In this document: one piece after another, positions 28,628 through 39,529 of the stretch
Layout of the letters: the number at the start of each line of letters is the position of its first letter
Position numbering within the stretch: position 1 is the stretch's first letter
NCBI GenBank assembly: GCA_963769745.1
Contig: CAVYNB010000019.1
Location: 74,171 to 138,170 of the forward strand
Reading direction: 5' to 3'
From: JALORV01 sp963769745
Lineage (GTDB): Bacteria > Pseudomonadota > Gammaproteobacteria > Burkholderiales > Burkholderiaceae_F
DNA: 64,000 nt
The notes under the pieces: model-generated
Told to the model about the DNA's origin: nothing
The model's input: only the letters and a program-made list of their open reading frames with translations
Database searches by the model: none
Made by a program: the position numbers and the translations under genes

Positions 28628-30628
28628 ATGAGCGCCGCTCCCTATACCGTTGAACAGCACATCCAGCTGAAACGCGTTGCGTCGATCGCACCCGCCCCCG
28701 ACGGAACGTGGCTGGCCGTGGCAGTGCAACGCCTCGATCGCGAAGGCGCGAAGTACGTTTCCGACCTGTGGAAGGTGCCGACCGACGGCTCCGCACCGAT
28801 GCAACTGACACGCGGCGACAGCAAGGACGCGGCCCCGTGTTTCCGCCACGACGGCGCGCTCGGATTCCTGTCCAACCGGCAGCCGACCGAAGTCAAGCCG
28901 GATGAAGAAGCGGACAAGCGCATGCAGGTCTGGATCCTGCCGGCCGGAGGCGGCGAACCGCAGCAGCTGACCGACGAGCCGCTCGGGGTCGAGTCCTTTC
29001 GCTTCGCGAAGAGCGCGCCCGCGCTGGCCCTGTTTGCGCCGGTACTGCCGGACGTCGAACACGACAAGCAGCGCGAGACCGCCAGTGAACGGCGCAAGAA
29101 GCACACGAGCGCGCGACACTTCCGGCAGCAGCCGGTGCGGCACTGGGACCACTGGCTGCACCAGAACGACAACATGGCCGACACGCACCTGATCGCGTAC
29201 GCGGCCGACGGAACCCAACGCGTCGACCTGACGCCGGAAGCGAAGCACGAGCTGTCGATCGAGCCGGCACTGGACGTTGCTTCGGACGGCAAGCAGGTTG
29301 CCGTCACCTGGCAGACGCCCGGACAGGATCGGGAGATCGACACTGCGATCCGGGTGATCGACATCGCGACGAAGTCGGCACGAACGCTCGGCGCCGCGAC
29401 CAACACGAACAACGACGTGCCGCTGCTTTCTCCCGACGGCAAGACGCTGGCCGTGGTGCGCTCGACGCGCTCCTCGACAACGGCCATGCGTCCGACTCTG
29501 ACGCTGATCGACGTGGCCACCGGGACGATGCGCGAGATGGGCAAGGCGTTCGACGCGTGGCCCCATCCGGGCGCCTGGACGGAAGACGGAAAACAGATCG
29601 TGTTCACCTGTGATCTCGACGGTCAGGTGCCCGTGTTCACGCTCGATGTCGCCAGTGACAAGGTCGAACGCATCACCGCGGCGCGCAGCAGCGGCGCGCA
29701 CAGTGACATACAGGTGCTGAAGGACGGCCGCATCGTCGGCATCCGCTCGACCCTCTGCGAGCCGCCCGAGGCCTTCGCCGTCACGAACCGGCCCGATTCA
29801 CCGCCCCAGGTGCTGGCGCGCCTGTCCGGCTTCGAGTTTCCCGACTGGGTCGAGGTCGAGCACTGCACGGCTACGTCGACTGACGGCGCACCGATCCAGT
29901 ACTTCGTGACCAAGCCGGCCAAGGCTCAGGGCAGGCTGCCGACATTGCTGTGGATCCATGGTGGCCCGATCGGAATGGATGCGGACGCCTGGCACTGGCG
30001 CTGGAATCCGCTGCTCGCGGTGGCGCAGGGGTATCTCGTCGTGCTGCCGAACCCGCGCGGCTCGACCGGATTCGGCCAGGACTTCGTGCAGGGCATCTGG
30101 GGCAACGTCTGGGGCAAGCAGTGCTACGAAGACCTGATGGCCGTGACCGACGAAGTCGAAAAGCGGCCGGACGTCGATGCGGATCGCGTGATGGCGATGG
30201 GCGGCAGTTTCGGCGGCTACATGACCAACTGGATCGGCACGCAGACCCAGCGCTTCAAGTGCCTGATCACGCATGCCTGCGTCACGACGATGGCGCAGTT
30301 CACGGGCACGACCGACCATCCGGCCTGGTGGTACCTGGAAATGGGCGGCGAAGATCCGTACGCCGACCAGGCCGCGTTCGACCGTTACGCGCCGATCCGC
30401 CACGTCAAGCAGTGGAAGACGCCCGCACTGATCATCCACGGCGAGCTCGACTACCGCTGCCCGATCAGCGAGGGACTCAATCTCTTCGAAGCGCTGCAGT
30501 ACCACGGCGTGCCGAGCGAACTGCTGATCTTCCCGGACGAGAACCACTGGATCCTGAAGCCGCGCAACATCGTCGCCTGGTATGAGACGGTGCTCGGCTT
30601 CATCGGCCGGCATTTGAAGGCGGCATGA
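28628..30628 (+). CDS. S9 family prolyl oligopeptidase / acylaminoacyl peptidase
   Basis: This is a 666-residue serine peptidase with an N-terminal beta-propeller (about 1-390) and a C-terminal alpha/beta-hydrolase domain. The catalytic triad can be placed at Ser527 (GGSFGGYMTN), Asp608 (HGELDYRCP) and His640 (PDENHWI). No signal peptide is seen, so it is probably cytoplasmic. It lies between purD and hemF, which are usually adjacent or close in this lineage, suggesting a later insertion. Confidence 0.9.
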   Translation: MSAAPYTVEQHIQLKRVASIAPAPDGTWLAVAVQRLDREGAKYVSDLWKVPTDGSAPMQLTRGDSKDAAPCFRHDGALGFLSNRQPTEVKPDEEADKRMQVWILPAGGGEPQQLTDEPLGVESFRFAKSAPALALFAPVLPDVEHDKQRETASERRKKHTSARHFRQQPVRHWDHWLHQNDNMADTHLIAYAADGTQRVDLTPEAKHELSIEPALDVASDGKQVAVTWQTPGQDREIDTAIRVIDIATKSARTLGAATNTNNDVPLLSPDGKTLAVVRSTRSSTTAMRPTLTLIDVATGTMREMGKAFDAWPHPGAWTEDGKQIVFTCDLDGQVPVFTLDVASDKVERITAARSSGAHSDIQVLKDGRIVGIRSTLCEPPEAFAVTNRPDSPPQVLARLSGFEFPDWVEVEHCTATSTDGAPIQYFVTKPAKAQGRLPTLLWIHGGPIGMDADAWHWRWNPLLAVAQGYLVVLPNPRGSTGFGQDFVQGIWGNVWGKQCYEDLMAVTDEVEKRPDVDADRVMAMGGSFGGYMTNWIGTQTQRFKCLITHACVTTMAQFTGTTDHPAWWYLEMGGEDPYADQAAFDRYAPIRHVKQWKTPALIIHGELDYRCPISEGLNLFEALQYHGVPSELLIFPDENHWILKPRNIVAWYETVLGFIGRHLKAA

Positions 30629-30731
30629 GCGCAGCACGGCCGTTCCGAAGGCGCTCGCGTCCCACGCGGGGGGACCGCCCGCAGGGCGAGGGGGCAATAA
30701 CTCGGCGCCCGAGTTCGTCGATTCGCAGTCG

Positions 30732-31626
30732 GTGCGCGAGTACCTGCTCGGGCTGCAGCAGCGCATCGTCGGCACTTTCGAAACTTCTCGACGGCCAGCC
30801 CTTCCTCGCCGACACCTGGGAGAAGCCGGCCGGCGCCACGCTCGGAGGCGGTGGGCTTACGCGCATCATCGAGAACGGCAATCTGCTCGAACGCGGCGGC
30901 GTCGGTTTCTCGCACGTGGTCGGCTCGACGCTGCCACCCTCGGCCACCGCACAGCGGCCGGAACTTGCGGGGCGAGGCTTCGAGGCGATGGGCGTGTCGC
31001 TGGTGTTTCATCCGCTCAATCCCTTTGTGCCGACCGTGCACATGAACGTGCGGTTCTTCATTGCGAAGAAGGCCGGCGAACCCGACGTCTACTGGTTCGG
31101 CGGGGGCATGGACCTGACGCCCTACTACGCGACCGAGGAAGATGCGCGCCACTTCCACGCGACCTGCAAGCAGGCACTGGCGCCGTTCGGCGCGGACAAG
31201 CACCCGCGCTTCAAGAAGTGGTGCGACGAGTACTTCTTCCTGAAGCACCGCAACGAGCCACGCGGCATCGGTGGGGTGTTCTTCGACGATTTCCACGAGC
31301 TTGGCTTCGACCAGAGCTTTGCGCTGATGCGCGCGGTCGGCGATGCGTTTCTCGATGCCTACGTCCCGATCGTCGAACGCCATCGCCACCGCGACTTCGG
31401 CCCGCGCGAGCGCGAGTTCCAGGCCTACCGGCGCGGTCGCTATGTGGAGTTCAACCTCGTGTTCGACCGTGGCACGCTGTTTGGCCTGCAGTCGGGCGGA
31501 CGTACCGAGTCGATCCTGATGTCGCTACCGCCGCTGGTGCACTGGAAGTACGACTGGCATCCGGAGCCCGGCAGTGCCGAGGCGAGGCTGTACACCGACT
31601 TCCTCCGGCCGCGCGAGTGGGTGTAG
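30732..31626 (+). CDS. hemF: Oxygen-dependent coproporphyrinogen-III oxidase, one frameshift
   Basis: This enzyme converts coproporphyrinogen III to protoporphyrinogen IX with O2 in heme synthesis. Most of it reads in one frame to 31626: GGGGLTRIIENGNLLERGGV, GVSLVFHPLNPFVPTVHMN, YWFGGGMDLTPYY. The first about 17 residues (VREYLLGLQQRIVGTFE) are in the preceding frame. Removing one A from AAA at 30781-30783 joins them as TFELLDGQPF. GTG 30732 is the earliest usable start in that frame; an additional upstream indel could hide a more distal start. Probably a sequence error in an essential gene. Confidence 0.85.
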
Positions 31627-31629
31627 ACC

Positions 31630-32310
31630 ATCGAACCGATCGGACTGCTTGGAGGCAGCTTCGACCCGATCCACGTCGGGCACCTGCAGCTTGCGCGCGA
31701 CGCGCTGGCCAACCTCCCGATCGCGGAAATCCACCTGATTCCGGCGGCCCAGCCCTGGCAGAAGGAGGCACTGACCGACGCTGCCCACCGGGCCCAGATG
31801 ATTCGCCTGGCGATCGACAACGAACTGCCGTTCACGCGCCGCCGCATGGTGCTCAACATGAGCGAGATCGAGCGCGGCGGCCCAACTTACACCATCGACA
31901 CACTGCGCGAGCAGCGCGGCCTCGTCGGTCCGGACACGCCGCTCGTGCTCATCATGGGCTCCGACCAGTTCGAGCGCTTCGAGACCTGGCGCGAATGGGA
32001 ACGCATCCCCGACCTCGTTCACCTGGCGATCGCGCGGCGCGCCGGAGCAGTGGCTTCGCTCGGCCCGACCCTGCAGCGGCTGCGTGATGCGCGCTACCTG
32101 AAGTACCCCGGTGACCTCGTGGAAAGCCCCGCCGGCCACATCGTCGATCTCGCGATGACCCCGGTCGATGCATCGGCCACGGAAGTTCGTCGCCTGCTCG
32201 CGCAGCGCGCGACACCGGCCGACGATGTACGGTTGGCCGCGATGGTCTCGCCGCCGGTGCTCGACTATATTCACTCGCATCACCTCTACACGGGACCGCA
32301 TGGACATTAG
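31630..32310 (+). CDS. nadD: Nicotinate-nucleotide adenylyltransferase, no canonical start
   Basis: This enzyme makes nicotinic acid adenine dinucleotide in NAD synthesis. The nucleotidyltransferase motif GLLGGSFDPIHVGHLQLARD lies at the very N-terminus, and the C-terminal DASATEVRRLL fits the family. The frame opens right after the hemF TAG. It contains no ATG, GTG or TTG before the motif; the first ATG (31798) would delete the active site. ATC at 31630 or CTG at 31645 are the only near-cognate candidates, so the start is unsettled, or a base error hides an ATG. With ATC the protein has 226 residues, near the usual 210-225. Confidence 0.85.
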   Translation: MEPIGLLGGSFDPIHVGHLQLARDALANLPIAEIHLIPAAQPWQKEALTDAAHRAQMIRLAIDNELPFTRRRMVLNMSEIERGGPTYTIDTLREQRGLVGPDTPLVLIMGSDQFERFETWREWERIPDLVHLAIARRAGAVASLGPTLQRLRDARYLKYPGDLVESPAGHIVDLAMTPVDASATEVRRLLAQRATPADDVRLAAMVSPPVLDYIHSHHLYTGPHGH

Positions 32311-32701
32311 GAAGCTGCAGCGCGTCATCGTCGACGCGCTCGAGGACGTCAAGGGACAGGACATCAAGGTCTTCAACACGACGCATCTGTCGGACATGTT
32401 CGACCGCATCGTGATCGCCAGCGGCACGTCCAACCGGCAGACCCGCGCGCTCGCTTCCTCGGTGGCCGAGAAGGTCAAGGCCGCCGGAGGCAGCGTCATC
32501 AGCATGGAGGGCGAAGACACCGGCGAATGGGTCCTGGTCGATTGCGGCGACGCGGTAGTCCACGTGCTGCAACCGGCAATCCGTGCGTACTACAACCTCG
32601 AGGAAATCTGGGGCGACAAATCCGTGCGACTCAAGTCTTCCGCTCCGGCGTCGATAGCGGGTAAGAAGAGCCGCAAAGCGCCTGCGCGCCGGACCGCCTG
32701 A
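32300..32701 (+). CDS. rsfS: Ribosome silencing factor RsfS
   Basis: This 133-residue protein of the RsfS/YbeB family binds ribosomal protein L14 and blocks subunit joining in starvation. Family segments are DVKGQDIKVFNTTHLSDMFD, SGTSNRQTRALA and GEWVLVDCGDAVVHV. The start overlaps nadD by 11 bases. It carries a basic C-terminal tail (GKKSRKAPARRTA). Confidence 0.95.
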   Translation: MDIRKLQRVIVDALEDVKGQDIKVFNTTHLSDMFDRIVIASGTSNRQTRALASSVAEKVKAAGGSVISMEGEDTGEWVLVDCGDAVVHVLQPAIRAYYNLEEIWGDKSVRLKSSAPASIAGKKSRKAPARRTA

Positions 32702-32731
32702 GCGGCTCCCAACGACGGCAGCGGCGGCCGA

Positions 32732-33205
32732 ATGAGGATCTCGATCGTGGCGATCGGGCAGAAGCAGCCGGCCTGGGCCGACGCAGCGGTGAACGACTAT
32801 CTGGCCCGCCTTCCGGCGGACTTCAGCGTGGAACTCAAGGAATTGAAGGCAGAAGCCCGCACCGGACGCGCCGACGAAGGAGAGCGCTGCCGCGCCGCCG
32901 AAGCGAAACGGCTGCGCGCGGCATTGCCGGTTGGCAGCGCCGTCGTCGCGCTGGATGAACGCGGCAAGGACTGGAGCACACAGCAACTCGCCGATCAATT
33001 GCAGCGCTGGCGCGACGGTGCGGAATCGGTCGCCTTCGTGATCGGCGGGCCGGACGGTCTCGACGATGCCTTCAAGCGCGAAGCCCGCATGCAACTGAAG
33101 TTGTCCAGCCTGACCCTGCCGCATGCACTGGCCCGCGTCGTGCTGGCCGAGCAGCTCTATCGAGCCTGGTCCATCCTCGCTCGCCATCCGTACCACCGCG
33201 CCTGA
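32732..33205 (+). CDS. rlmH: 23S rRNA (pseudouridine1915-N3)-methyltransferase RlmH
   Basis: This 157-residue SPOUT methyltransferase modifies 23S rRNA helix 69. The SAM-binding knot is FVIGGPDGLDD, and the C-terminal LTLPHALARVVLAEQLYRAW is diagnostic. The stop overlaps the maf start (TGATG). Confidence 0.96.
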   Translation: MRISIVAIGQKQPAWADAAVNDYLARLPADFSVELKELKAEARTGRADEGERCRAAEAKRLRAALPVGSAVVALDERGKDWSTQQLADQLQRWRDGAESVAFVIGGPDGLDDAFKREARMQLKLSSLTLPHALARVVLAEQLYRAWSILARHPYHRA

Positions 33206-33238
33206 TGGCTACTCCCAGTCTGATGGCTACTCCCATCT
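33203..33238 (+). repeat. 18-bp tandem duplication over the maf start codon
   Basis: Two adjacent 18-base units share the identical 15-mer TGATGGCTACTCCCA (33203-33217 and 33221-33235). Each unit carries an ATG in the maf frame. The duplication is in frame and adds six residues (MATPSL) before the normal Maf N-terminus. Confidence 0.9.
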
Positions 33239-33834
33239 ACCTGGCATCGCGCAGTCCGCGACGACGCGAATTGCTGAAGCAGATCGGCGTGAAGTTCGAT
33301 CCGCTGCTGCTGCGGCTGGCCACTCCGCGTGGACCCGATGTCGACGAGGCCCAGCACGGCGGCGAATCGCCGGCCGACTATGTCGAGCGCACGGCTCGCG
33401 AGAAGGCCAGCTTCGGACTCGAAGTGCTGAGCATGCGCTCGATGATCTTCCGTCCCGTACTGGCGGCCGATACGGTCGTGATCGTCGATGGCGAGGTGCT
33501 GGCCAAGCCGGCCAACCCCGAGGAAGCCGCTGCCTTCATGCGCCGGCTCTCCGGCCGCACGCACGAGGTGCGCACCGCCATTGCACTGGCCATCCAGGGC
33601 CCGCTGCTGACCGCCACGTCGGTATCCACCGTGACGTTCCGAAAAGTCGACGACGAAGAGATCAAGCGCTACTGCGCGACCACGGAACCCTATGACAAGG
33701 CCGGCGGCTACGGCATCCAGGGCCTTGCCGCCGTGTTCGTCGAACGCATCGAAGGCAGCTACACCGGCGTGATGGGCCTGCCCCTCTTCGAGACCGCGCG
33801 GTTGCTGCAACAAGCCGGAATCCGCGTGCTGTAG
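33205..33834 (+). CDS. maf: Maf-family nucleotide pyrophosphatase
   Basis: This Maf/HAM1-like pyrophosphatase of 209 residues hydrolyses non-canonical or modified NTPs. Motifs are IYLASRSPRRRELLKQIG, VLAADTVVIVDGEVLAKP, SGRTHEVRTA and EPYDKAGGYGIQG. The ATG at 33205 overlaps the rlmH TGA. A second in-frame ATG at 33223, created by an 18-bp duplication, may be equally used. It lies upstream of rng, the classical maf-rng order. Confidence 0.95.
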   Translation: MATPSLMATPIYLASRSPRRRELLKQIGVKFDPLLLRLATPRGPDVDEAQHGGESPADYVERTAREKASFGLEVLSMRSMIFRPVLAADTVVIVDGEVLAKPANPEEAAAFMRRLSGRTHEVRTAIALAIQGPLLTATSVSTVTFRKVDDEEIKRYCATTEPYDKAGGYGIQGLAAVFVERIEGSYTGVMGLPLFETARLLQQAGIRVL

Positions 33835-33844
33835 CGCCGCTCAC

Positions 33845-33918
33845 TTACGCGACCCTGCGGGTCGCACGTGAGATCGCGGCGGGAAAACAAGGTTAGTCGG
33901 CTGCGCTTCACGCGCAGC
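33845..33918 (+). other. Two hairpins between maf and rng
   Basis: A stem GCGACCC-tgc-GGGTCGC (around 33849-33866) and a second GCTGCGC-ttcac-GCGCAGC (33900-33918) lie between maf and rng. Neither is followed by a T-tract, so they are not classical terminators. They could attenuate or stabilise the rng leader. Confidence 0.35.
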
Positions 33919-33982
33919 GAGAAGCGTGCCGGAGCAAGTGCACGTGCATCGGCAAAGCCGATGCGTACACTTCGCCCGACAT

Positions 33983-35440
<1,458 letters not shown>

Positions 35441-35455
35441 CAGCGTGGCGGCGGC

Positions 35456-36565
35456 TCAGCGAGGCGCGCGCATGAGCAGGCGCGAGGCGTCGATGACACG
35501 CTCGGCCGGCAGGCGATCAAGGCACTCCGAGTGACTCTCGCGATGCCGGTCGCAGCCTTCGAGCTGGCACGGCACGCAGGCGAGGTCCGGGTTTTGCATC
35601 AACAGCACATTGCCGCGGCGTTGCTGCTCCGCCACCTGCAAGTAGGGTGAACCGTCGCGCGCGGGCCATGGACCCCATATTGCAGGATCGGTCGGGCCGT
35701 AGATCGCCACGGTCGGCGTTCCGCAGGCGGCGGCCAGATGCGTGGTTGCCGTGTCCGGGCCGACGTAGAGCGCGGCGCCGCGCAGAACGTCTGCGGTCTG
35801 TGCCAGCGACCATTGGCCATCGACCCGGATATAGGTGCCTTCGGCCACGCCGGCCAGCACGGTATCGAGATAGGTCCGTTCGCTCGCACCCGGACCACCG
35901 GTGATCACGACACGCAGGCCCTGCCCTGCAAGGGAACGAATCAGTTCACGCCATCCCTCGCGGGTCCATTGCTTGTAGCGCCAGCGCGGCGAGGGATGCA
36001 CGACGGCGTATCGATTCACGGTCGGATCGAAGCCGAGCGCGCGACCCACTTCAAGCGGCCCCCAGCCGGCCGAGGGCGGCACGACGATCGGCGCCGCGTC
36101 CAGTCCCAGCAACGCGGCGATGCGCTGGTTCTCCAGCACGCGCGTGGCGCCGCCGTCGAACACCGTGTAACGATCGAGCAGCGCGCGCTTCCACCAGGAC
36201 TTGCCGACATCCGGTGACACGAGCCCGATCCGCTGGCGGCCGGCCGCCCAGCCGAACAGGAACGGCCGCGTTCCGGTCTGCGCGATGACCGCAAGGTCGT
36301 AACGGCGCCACAGCGCCATGGCCTGTCGGAAGGTGGCGCCGGCACTCGCCGACTCGGCCACGGCCAGCACTTTGGCGACATCGGGATTGCCCTCGAACAC
36401 GCCTTCGGTTCCGGCAAACACCAGCACGTCGATCGCGCTCTCGGGCCAGCGCTGCTTGAGCGATCGCACCAGCGGCGTCGACAGCAGGGCATCACCGAGG
36501 AAGCGCAGCGTGACCACAAGCACGCGCCGCGGCGTTCGCACGTCGTTCATGGCCGCATCGTTCAT
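35456..36565 (-). CDS. GT9 heptosyltransferase-like glycosyltransferase
   Basis: This 369-residue GT9 protein has RVLVVTLRFLGDALLSTPLV (N-terminal acceptor domain), VVHPSPRWRYKQWTREGW and the C-terminal GPDTATTHLAAACGTPTVAIYG (ADP-heptose binding). A C-terminal Cys-rich tail (CVPCQLEGCDRH) is typical of some LPS GT9 enzymes. The start ATG overlaps the stop of the next upstream GT9 gene (ATGA). It would act at the cytoplasmic face on the LPS core. Confidence 0.88.
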   Translation of the reverse strand: MNDAAMNDVRTPRRVLVVTLRFLGDALLSTPLVRSLKQRWPESAIDVLVFAGTEGVFEGNPDVAKVLAVAESASAGATFRQAMALWRRYDLAVIAQTGTRPFLFGWAAGRQRIGLVSPDVGKSWWKRALLDRYTVFDGGATRVLENQRIAALLGLDAAPIVVPPSAGWGPLEVGRALGFDPTVNRYAVVHPSPRWRYKQWTREGWRELIRSLAGQGLRVVITGGPGASERTYLDTVLAGVAEGTYIRVDGQWSLAQTADVLRGAALYVGPDTATTHLAAACGTPTVAIYGPTDPAIWGPWPARDGSPYLQVAEQQRRGNVLLMQNPDLACVPCQLEGCDRHRESHSECLDRLPAERVIDASRLLMRAPR

Positions 36566-37497
36566 GGTTGCGCCAGCGCCTGGTCGATTGCACTGAGCAC
36601 CTGCGCGACGTCCGGCCACGCGCCGTTGTCTCCGACGCATATGGCGCGCTTCGACCACGGACCGGTCCGCTGCCGGTCGGTCACGCCGAAGATCGTGACC
36701 TGTCGTGCACCCACCGCGGCGGCGACGTGGCTCGATCCCGAATCGTTGGCAATCACGACTGCCGCCCGCTGCGCCAGCGCCGCGTAAACGCCGAGCGGCA
36801 CTGGCCGCAACAGTGTCGTCTCGGGCATCGCCGTGCGCACAGCGTCGGCTTCCCGAGACGGAGGGGCAGTCACCGCCTGCAGTCCGCGTGCGCGCAGCGC
36901 CGGCATGAGTGCAGCGAAATGCGCCCAATGCTTGACCTGGCCGTGGTGCAGCCCGGTGGCGATCGGTGCCAGCAACGCATAGGCACCGTCCACCCCTTGC
37001 TCGTGTAGCGCCTTCTGCGCATGGGCCGCCTGCTCTGCAGTGACAGGCAGTCCCAGGGCAGCCGGCACGGGAAAGTCGACGCGACTGCCCCAGGCCCACA
37101 ACGCTCCCACCGCCGCGGCGTGGAATCGCTCGACCTCGTGACGCGGACCCGGGTCCTGAATCGGCCATCGCAGAAGCATGCGACGACCACCGGTCGCCAG
37201 CCCGGCGCTGGGCACACCCGCCAGCGCAAATCCCAGTGCGGAACCGAACGAATTGGGCAGGATGAGCCCGCACACATCGCCCCGAGTTCGGTGAAACTCG
37301 CGCACGCGCGAGCGATCGGCAAATGCGCGGCCTTCGATGACCACGTAAGGCAGGCGCAGGCCGGCGAATAGGCTCTCACCCCATGCCTTGCCTACCAGCG
37401 CACACGGCCATCCGGCCACCTGCAGCGCGTGGATCGCCGGCAATGCCATGCAGGCGTCGCCGACGTGATTCGGCAGCCGGACAAGGACGGTCGTCAC
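36562..37497 (-). CDS. GT9 heptosyltransferase family protein
   Basis: This is a 311-residue GT9 protein with VLVRLPNHVGDACMALPAIH at the N-terminus and ANDSGSSHVAAAVGARQVTIFG at the C-terminus, resembling RfaF-like LPS heptosyltransferases. The GTG start lies 7 bases after the O-antigen ligase stop. It is co-transcribed with the neighbouring LPS genes on the minus strand. Confidence 0.87.
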   Translation of the reverse strand: MTTVLVRLPNHVGDACMALPAIHALQVAGWPCALVGKAWGESLFAGLRLPYVVIEGRAFADRSRVREFHRTRGDVCGLILPNSFGSALGFALAGVPSAGLATGGRRMLLRWPIQDPGPRHEVERFHAAAVGALWAWGSRVDFPVPAALGLPVTAEQAAHAQKALHEQGVDGAYALLAPIATGLHHGQVKHWAHFAALMPALRARGLQAVTAPPSREADAVRTAMPETTLLRPVPLGVYAALAQRAAVVIANDSGSSHVAAAVGARQVTIFGVTDRQRTGPWSKRAICVGDNGAWPDVAQVLSAIDQALAQP

Positions 37498-37504
37498 GCC
37501 GACA

Positions 37505-38776
37505 TCATCGCGCGCCGGACCGCGCCGGTGCGTCGAGTCCAGACACCGGCCGGGCCAGCATGGCTGCGAGGAAGAACGCCAGCAGGTGTCCCTCGGCGAA
37601 GGTCTGGAAATGCGAACTCAGCAGGGACGTGGCGCACCACGCCAGCAGCATGCCCACGGCAATGATGCGTGTGCGCCCGCCGTCGCCACGATCCGCCAGT
37701 GCCAGCACGATGAACGCAAGGAACGAAATCAGTCCCAGGATGCCCTGCTCCGCGAGAAAGAAGAGGTACTGGTTGTGCGGATCGCCCGACGACAGAGTGC
37801 GCCAGTCCGTGTACTTGGCCTGCACATGCGCGGAGTACGCGCGCTCGAAGCCGCCGCTGCCGACGCCGAGCCAGGGGCGCTCCTGGACCAGTTCGAGCGT
37901 GTTCTCGTAGAGGTTCGCGCGGATGCCCATCGGCGTCTTGATGCCGGCGGTGGTCACGGTGCGCCATTCGCGGACGGCTGAGTCCAGGCGATCGCGCGCC
38001 AGCGGCGACAGCGCCAGCGCGCCGGCGAAAAGCGCGCCGAGGGTCGCGACCAGCGCGAGCTGACGCCAGCCGCGGACCCGGCCCGCGACCAGCACCGCCA
38101 GCATCACCGCGAGCGCGAGGTAGCCGCTACGCCCTGGCGTGACGAACGCCATGTTCAGCGCGAAAAGCGCCGCCGCCCCCGCCGCGGCCCAGCGCCACTT
38201 CGGTGCGAGCTCCTGTTCGAGCGCCAGCATCAGCGCCAGGAACGCGGCGGTCGCGAATGCCATCGACTGCGCGCTGTGATTGCGCAGCAGCGAACCCGCC
38301 AGGTCGGTGACCTCGGTCGGCAGGCGGCCGGTGACGGCGACTATCGCAAACGACGCGATCACGGCCGCGGTGCAGACGGCGACATAGGCGACGACGATGC
38401 GTCGCTTCCACAGGGCCGGGCCGAACAGGGCGAGCACCACAGGGATGATCCACAGCTTGCGCCAGGTCCAGAACGCGCGCACACGTTCGCTCCAAGGCAC
38501 GTCGCTCCACAGCATGCCCAATGCGACCACCGCCACGACGAGCGCGGCGCCGAGCGCGAGCGGCTGCGTGACGGCCTGCCGCAGACGTTCCGTCGCCTCG
38601 CCGCTGGCGAAGAAGCAGACCAGCATCACGACGATCGCCGCGTTGCCGAGCGGCGGCGAGATCATCACCGTGCAGGCGCCGACCACGGCCGCCCAGCGCG
38701 AAACCTCGATCCAGCGCGACGCTCGGGATTGCACGCCTGGGTTCAAGGTCCGTTCGGACCCGATGCTCAGCGCCAT
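37505..38776 (-). CDS. O-antigen ligase family membrane protein (Wzy_C)
   Basis: This 423-residue polytopic membrane protein has about ten or more hydrophobic helices. A periplasmic loop contains the family motif RPWLGVGSGGFERAY and GDPHNQYLFFLAEQGILGL. Wzy_C proteins ligate O-antigen or other glycans to lipid A-core or proteins. The start overlaps the end of the GT25 gene by 10 bases. Ligase and polymerase functions cannot be separated by sequence alone. Confidence 0.88.
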   Translation of the reverse strand: MALSIGSERTLNPGVQSRASRWIEVSRWAAVVGACTVMISPPLGNAAIVVMLVCFFASGEATERLRQAVTQPLALGAALVVAVVALGMLWSDVPWSERVRAFWTWRKLWIIPVVLALFGPALWKRRIVVAYVAVCTAAVIASFAIVAVTGRLPTEVTDLAGSLLRNHSAQSMAFATAAFLALMLALEQELAPKWRWAAAGAAALFALNMAFVTPGRSGYLALAVMLAVLVAGRVRGWRQLALVATLGALFAGALALSPLARDRLDSAVREWRTVTTAGIKTPMGIRANLYENTLELVQERPWLGVGSGGFERAYSAHVQAKYTDWRTLSSGDPHNQYLFFLAEQGILGLISFLAFIVLALADRGDGGRTRIIAVGMLLAWCATSLLSSHFQTFAEGHLLAFFLAAMLARPVSGLDAPARSGAR

Positions 38777-39529
38777 AGCTGGTAAAGATACTTGCGCCGG
38801 AAGCGTTCGAGGCGGTAGCGCAGGCCCTGCAGCCAGTTCGGCGGCGCTGCCTCCAGCGAGGTACGGAACAGGCCGAGCTTGCTGCCCTGCTCGACGACCG
38901 GATCCTCGAGCCACAGGAAGCGGATGCCCGCCGCCGTGTCGACCGTGTCGAACACGACATCGATCGGCTTGATCATCGGCTGCGCTCTTGATGTGCGCCA
39001 ACCTGAGCGCCGCTTCCTGCGCGCCGATCAGATAGGAATCAGTGAAGCGGCCCTTGGTCGCCGGATAGATTCGCCGCCCCGGCTCGCGCTGGCTGGCGGG
39101 CGTATAGAAGTTACCGCCCGTGCCAAGGTAGACGATGTACGGCCGCGGCTCGTCGCGCGTCTCGGCCAGCGCGGCCCGTACGCCTTCGGGGAAGTCGTCG
39201 GCCAGGACGACATCGTCCTCCAGCACGAGGCAGTGCTGCCAGCCGCGCTCGACGACCCGCTCGAGTACTGCAATGTGCTTCAGCGCACACGACTTCTGTC
39301 CGCGGTTCAGCTCACTGCCCGCAAACCAGCGACGGTCGAGCTCGGGCGTGATCTCGTCGGCATCGAAATCGTGGACGAACTCGCCGGCAAGGCCGAAACG
39401 CGCAAGCTGCGCCTCGACGTGCCGCCGGCGTTCGACGAAGGCCTTGACGTTGATGATCAGGATCGAATCGAGGCCGAGCGCACGCAGCGCACCACTCTCC
39501 GCCACATCGCGACCGGCACTGGCAGTCAC
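38767..39529 (-). CDS. Family 25 (LPS) glycosyltransferase, one frameshift
   Basis: About 253 residues after correction. It has the GT25 start ILIINVKAFVERRRHVEAQL, acceptor region GQKSCALKHIAVLERVV, and catalytic acidic motif LVLEDDVVLADDF. After RLAHIKSAA one extra base (about 38975-38979) shifts the frame; the C-terminal part (IKPIDVVFDTVDTAAGIRFL, ending in YLYQLWR) continues to 38767. The GTG start overlaps the TGA of the preceding gene (GTGA). It probably adds a sugar to LPS core. Confidence 0.82.
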
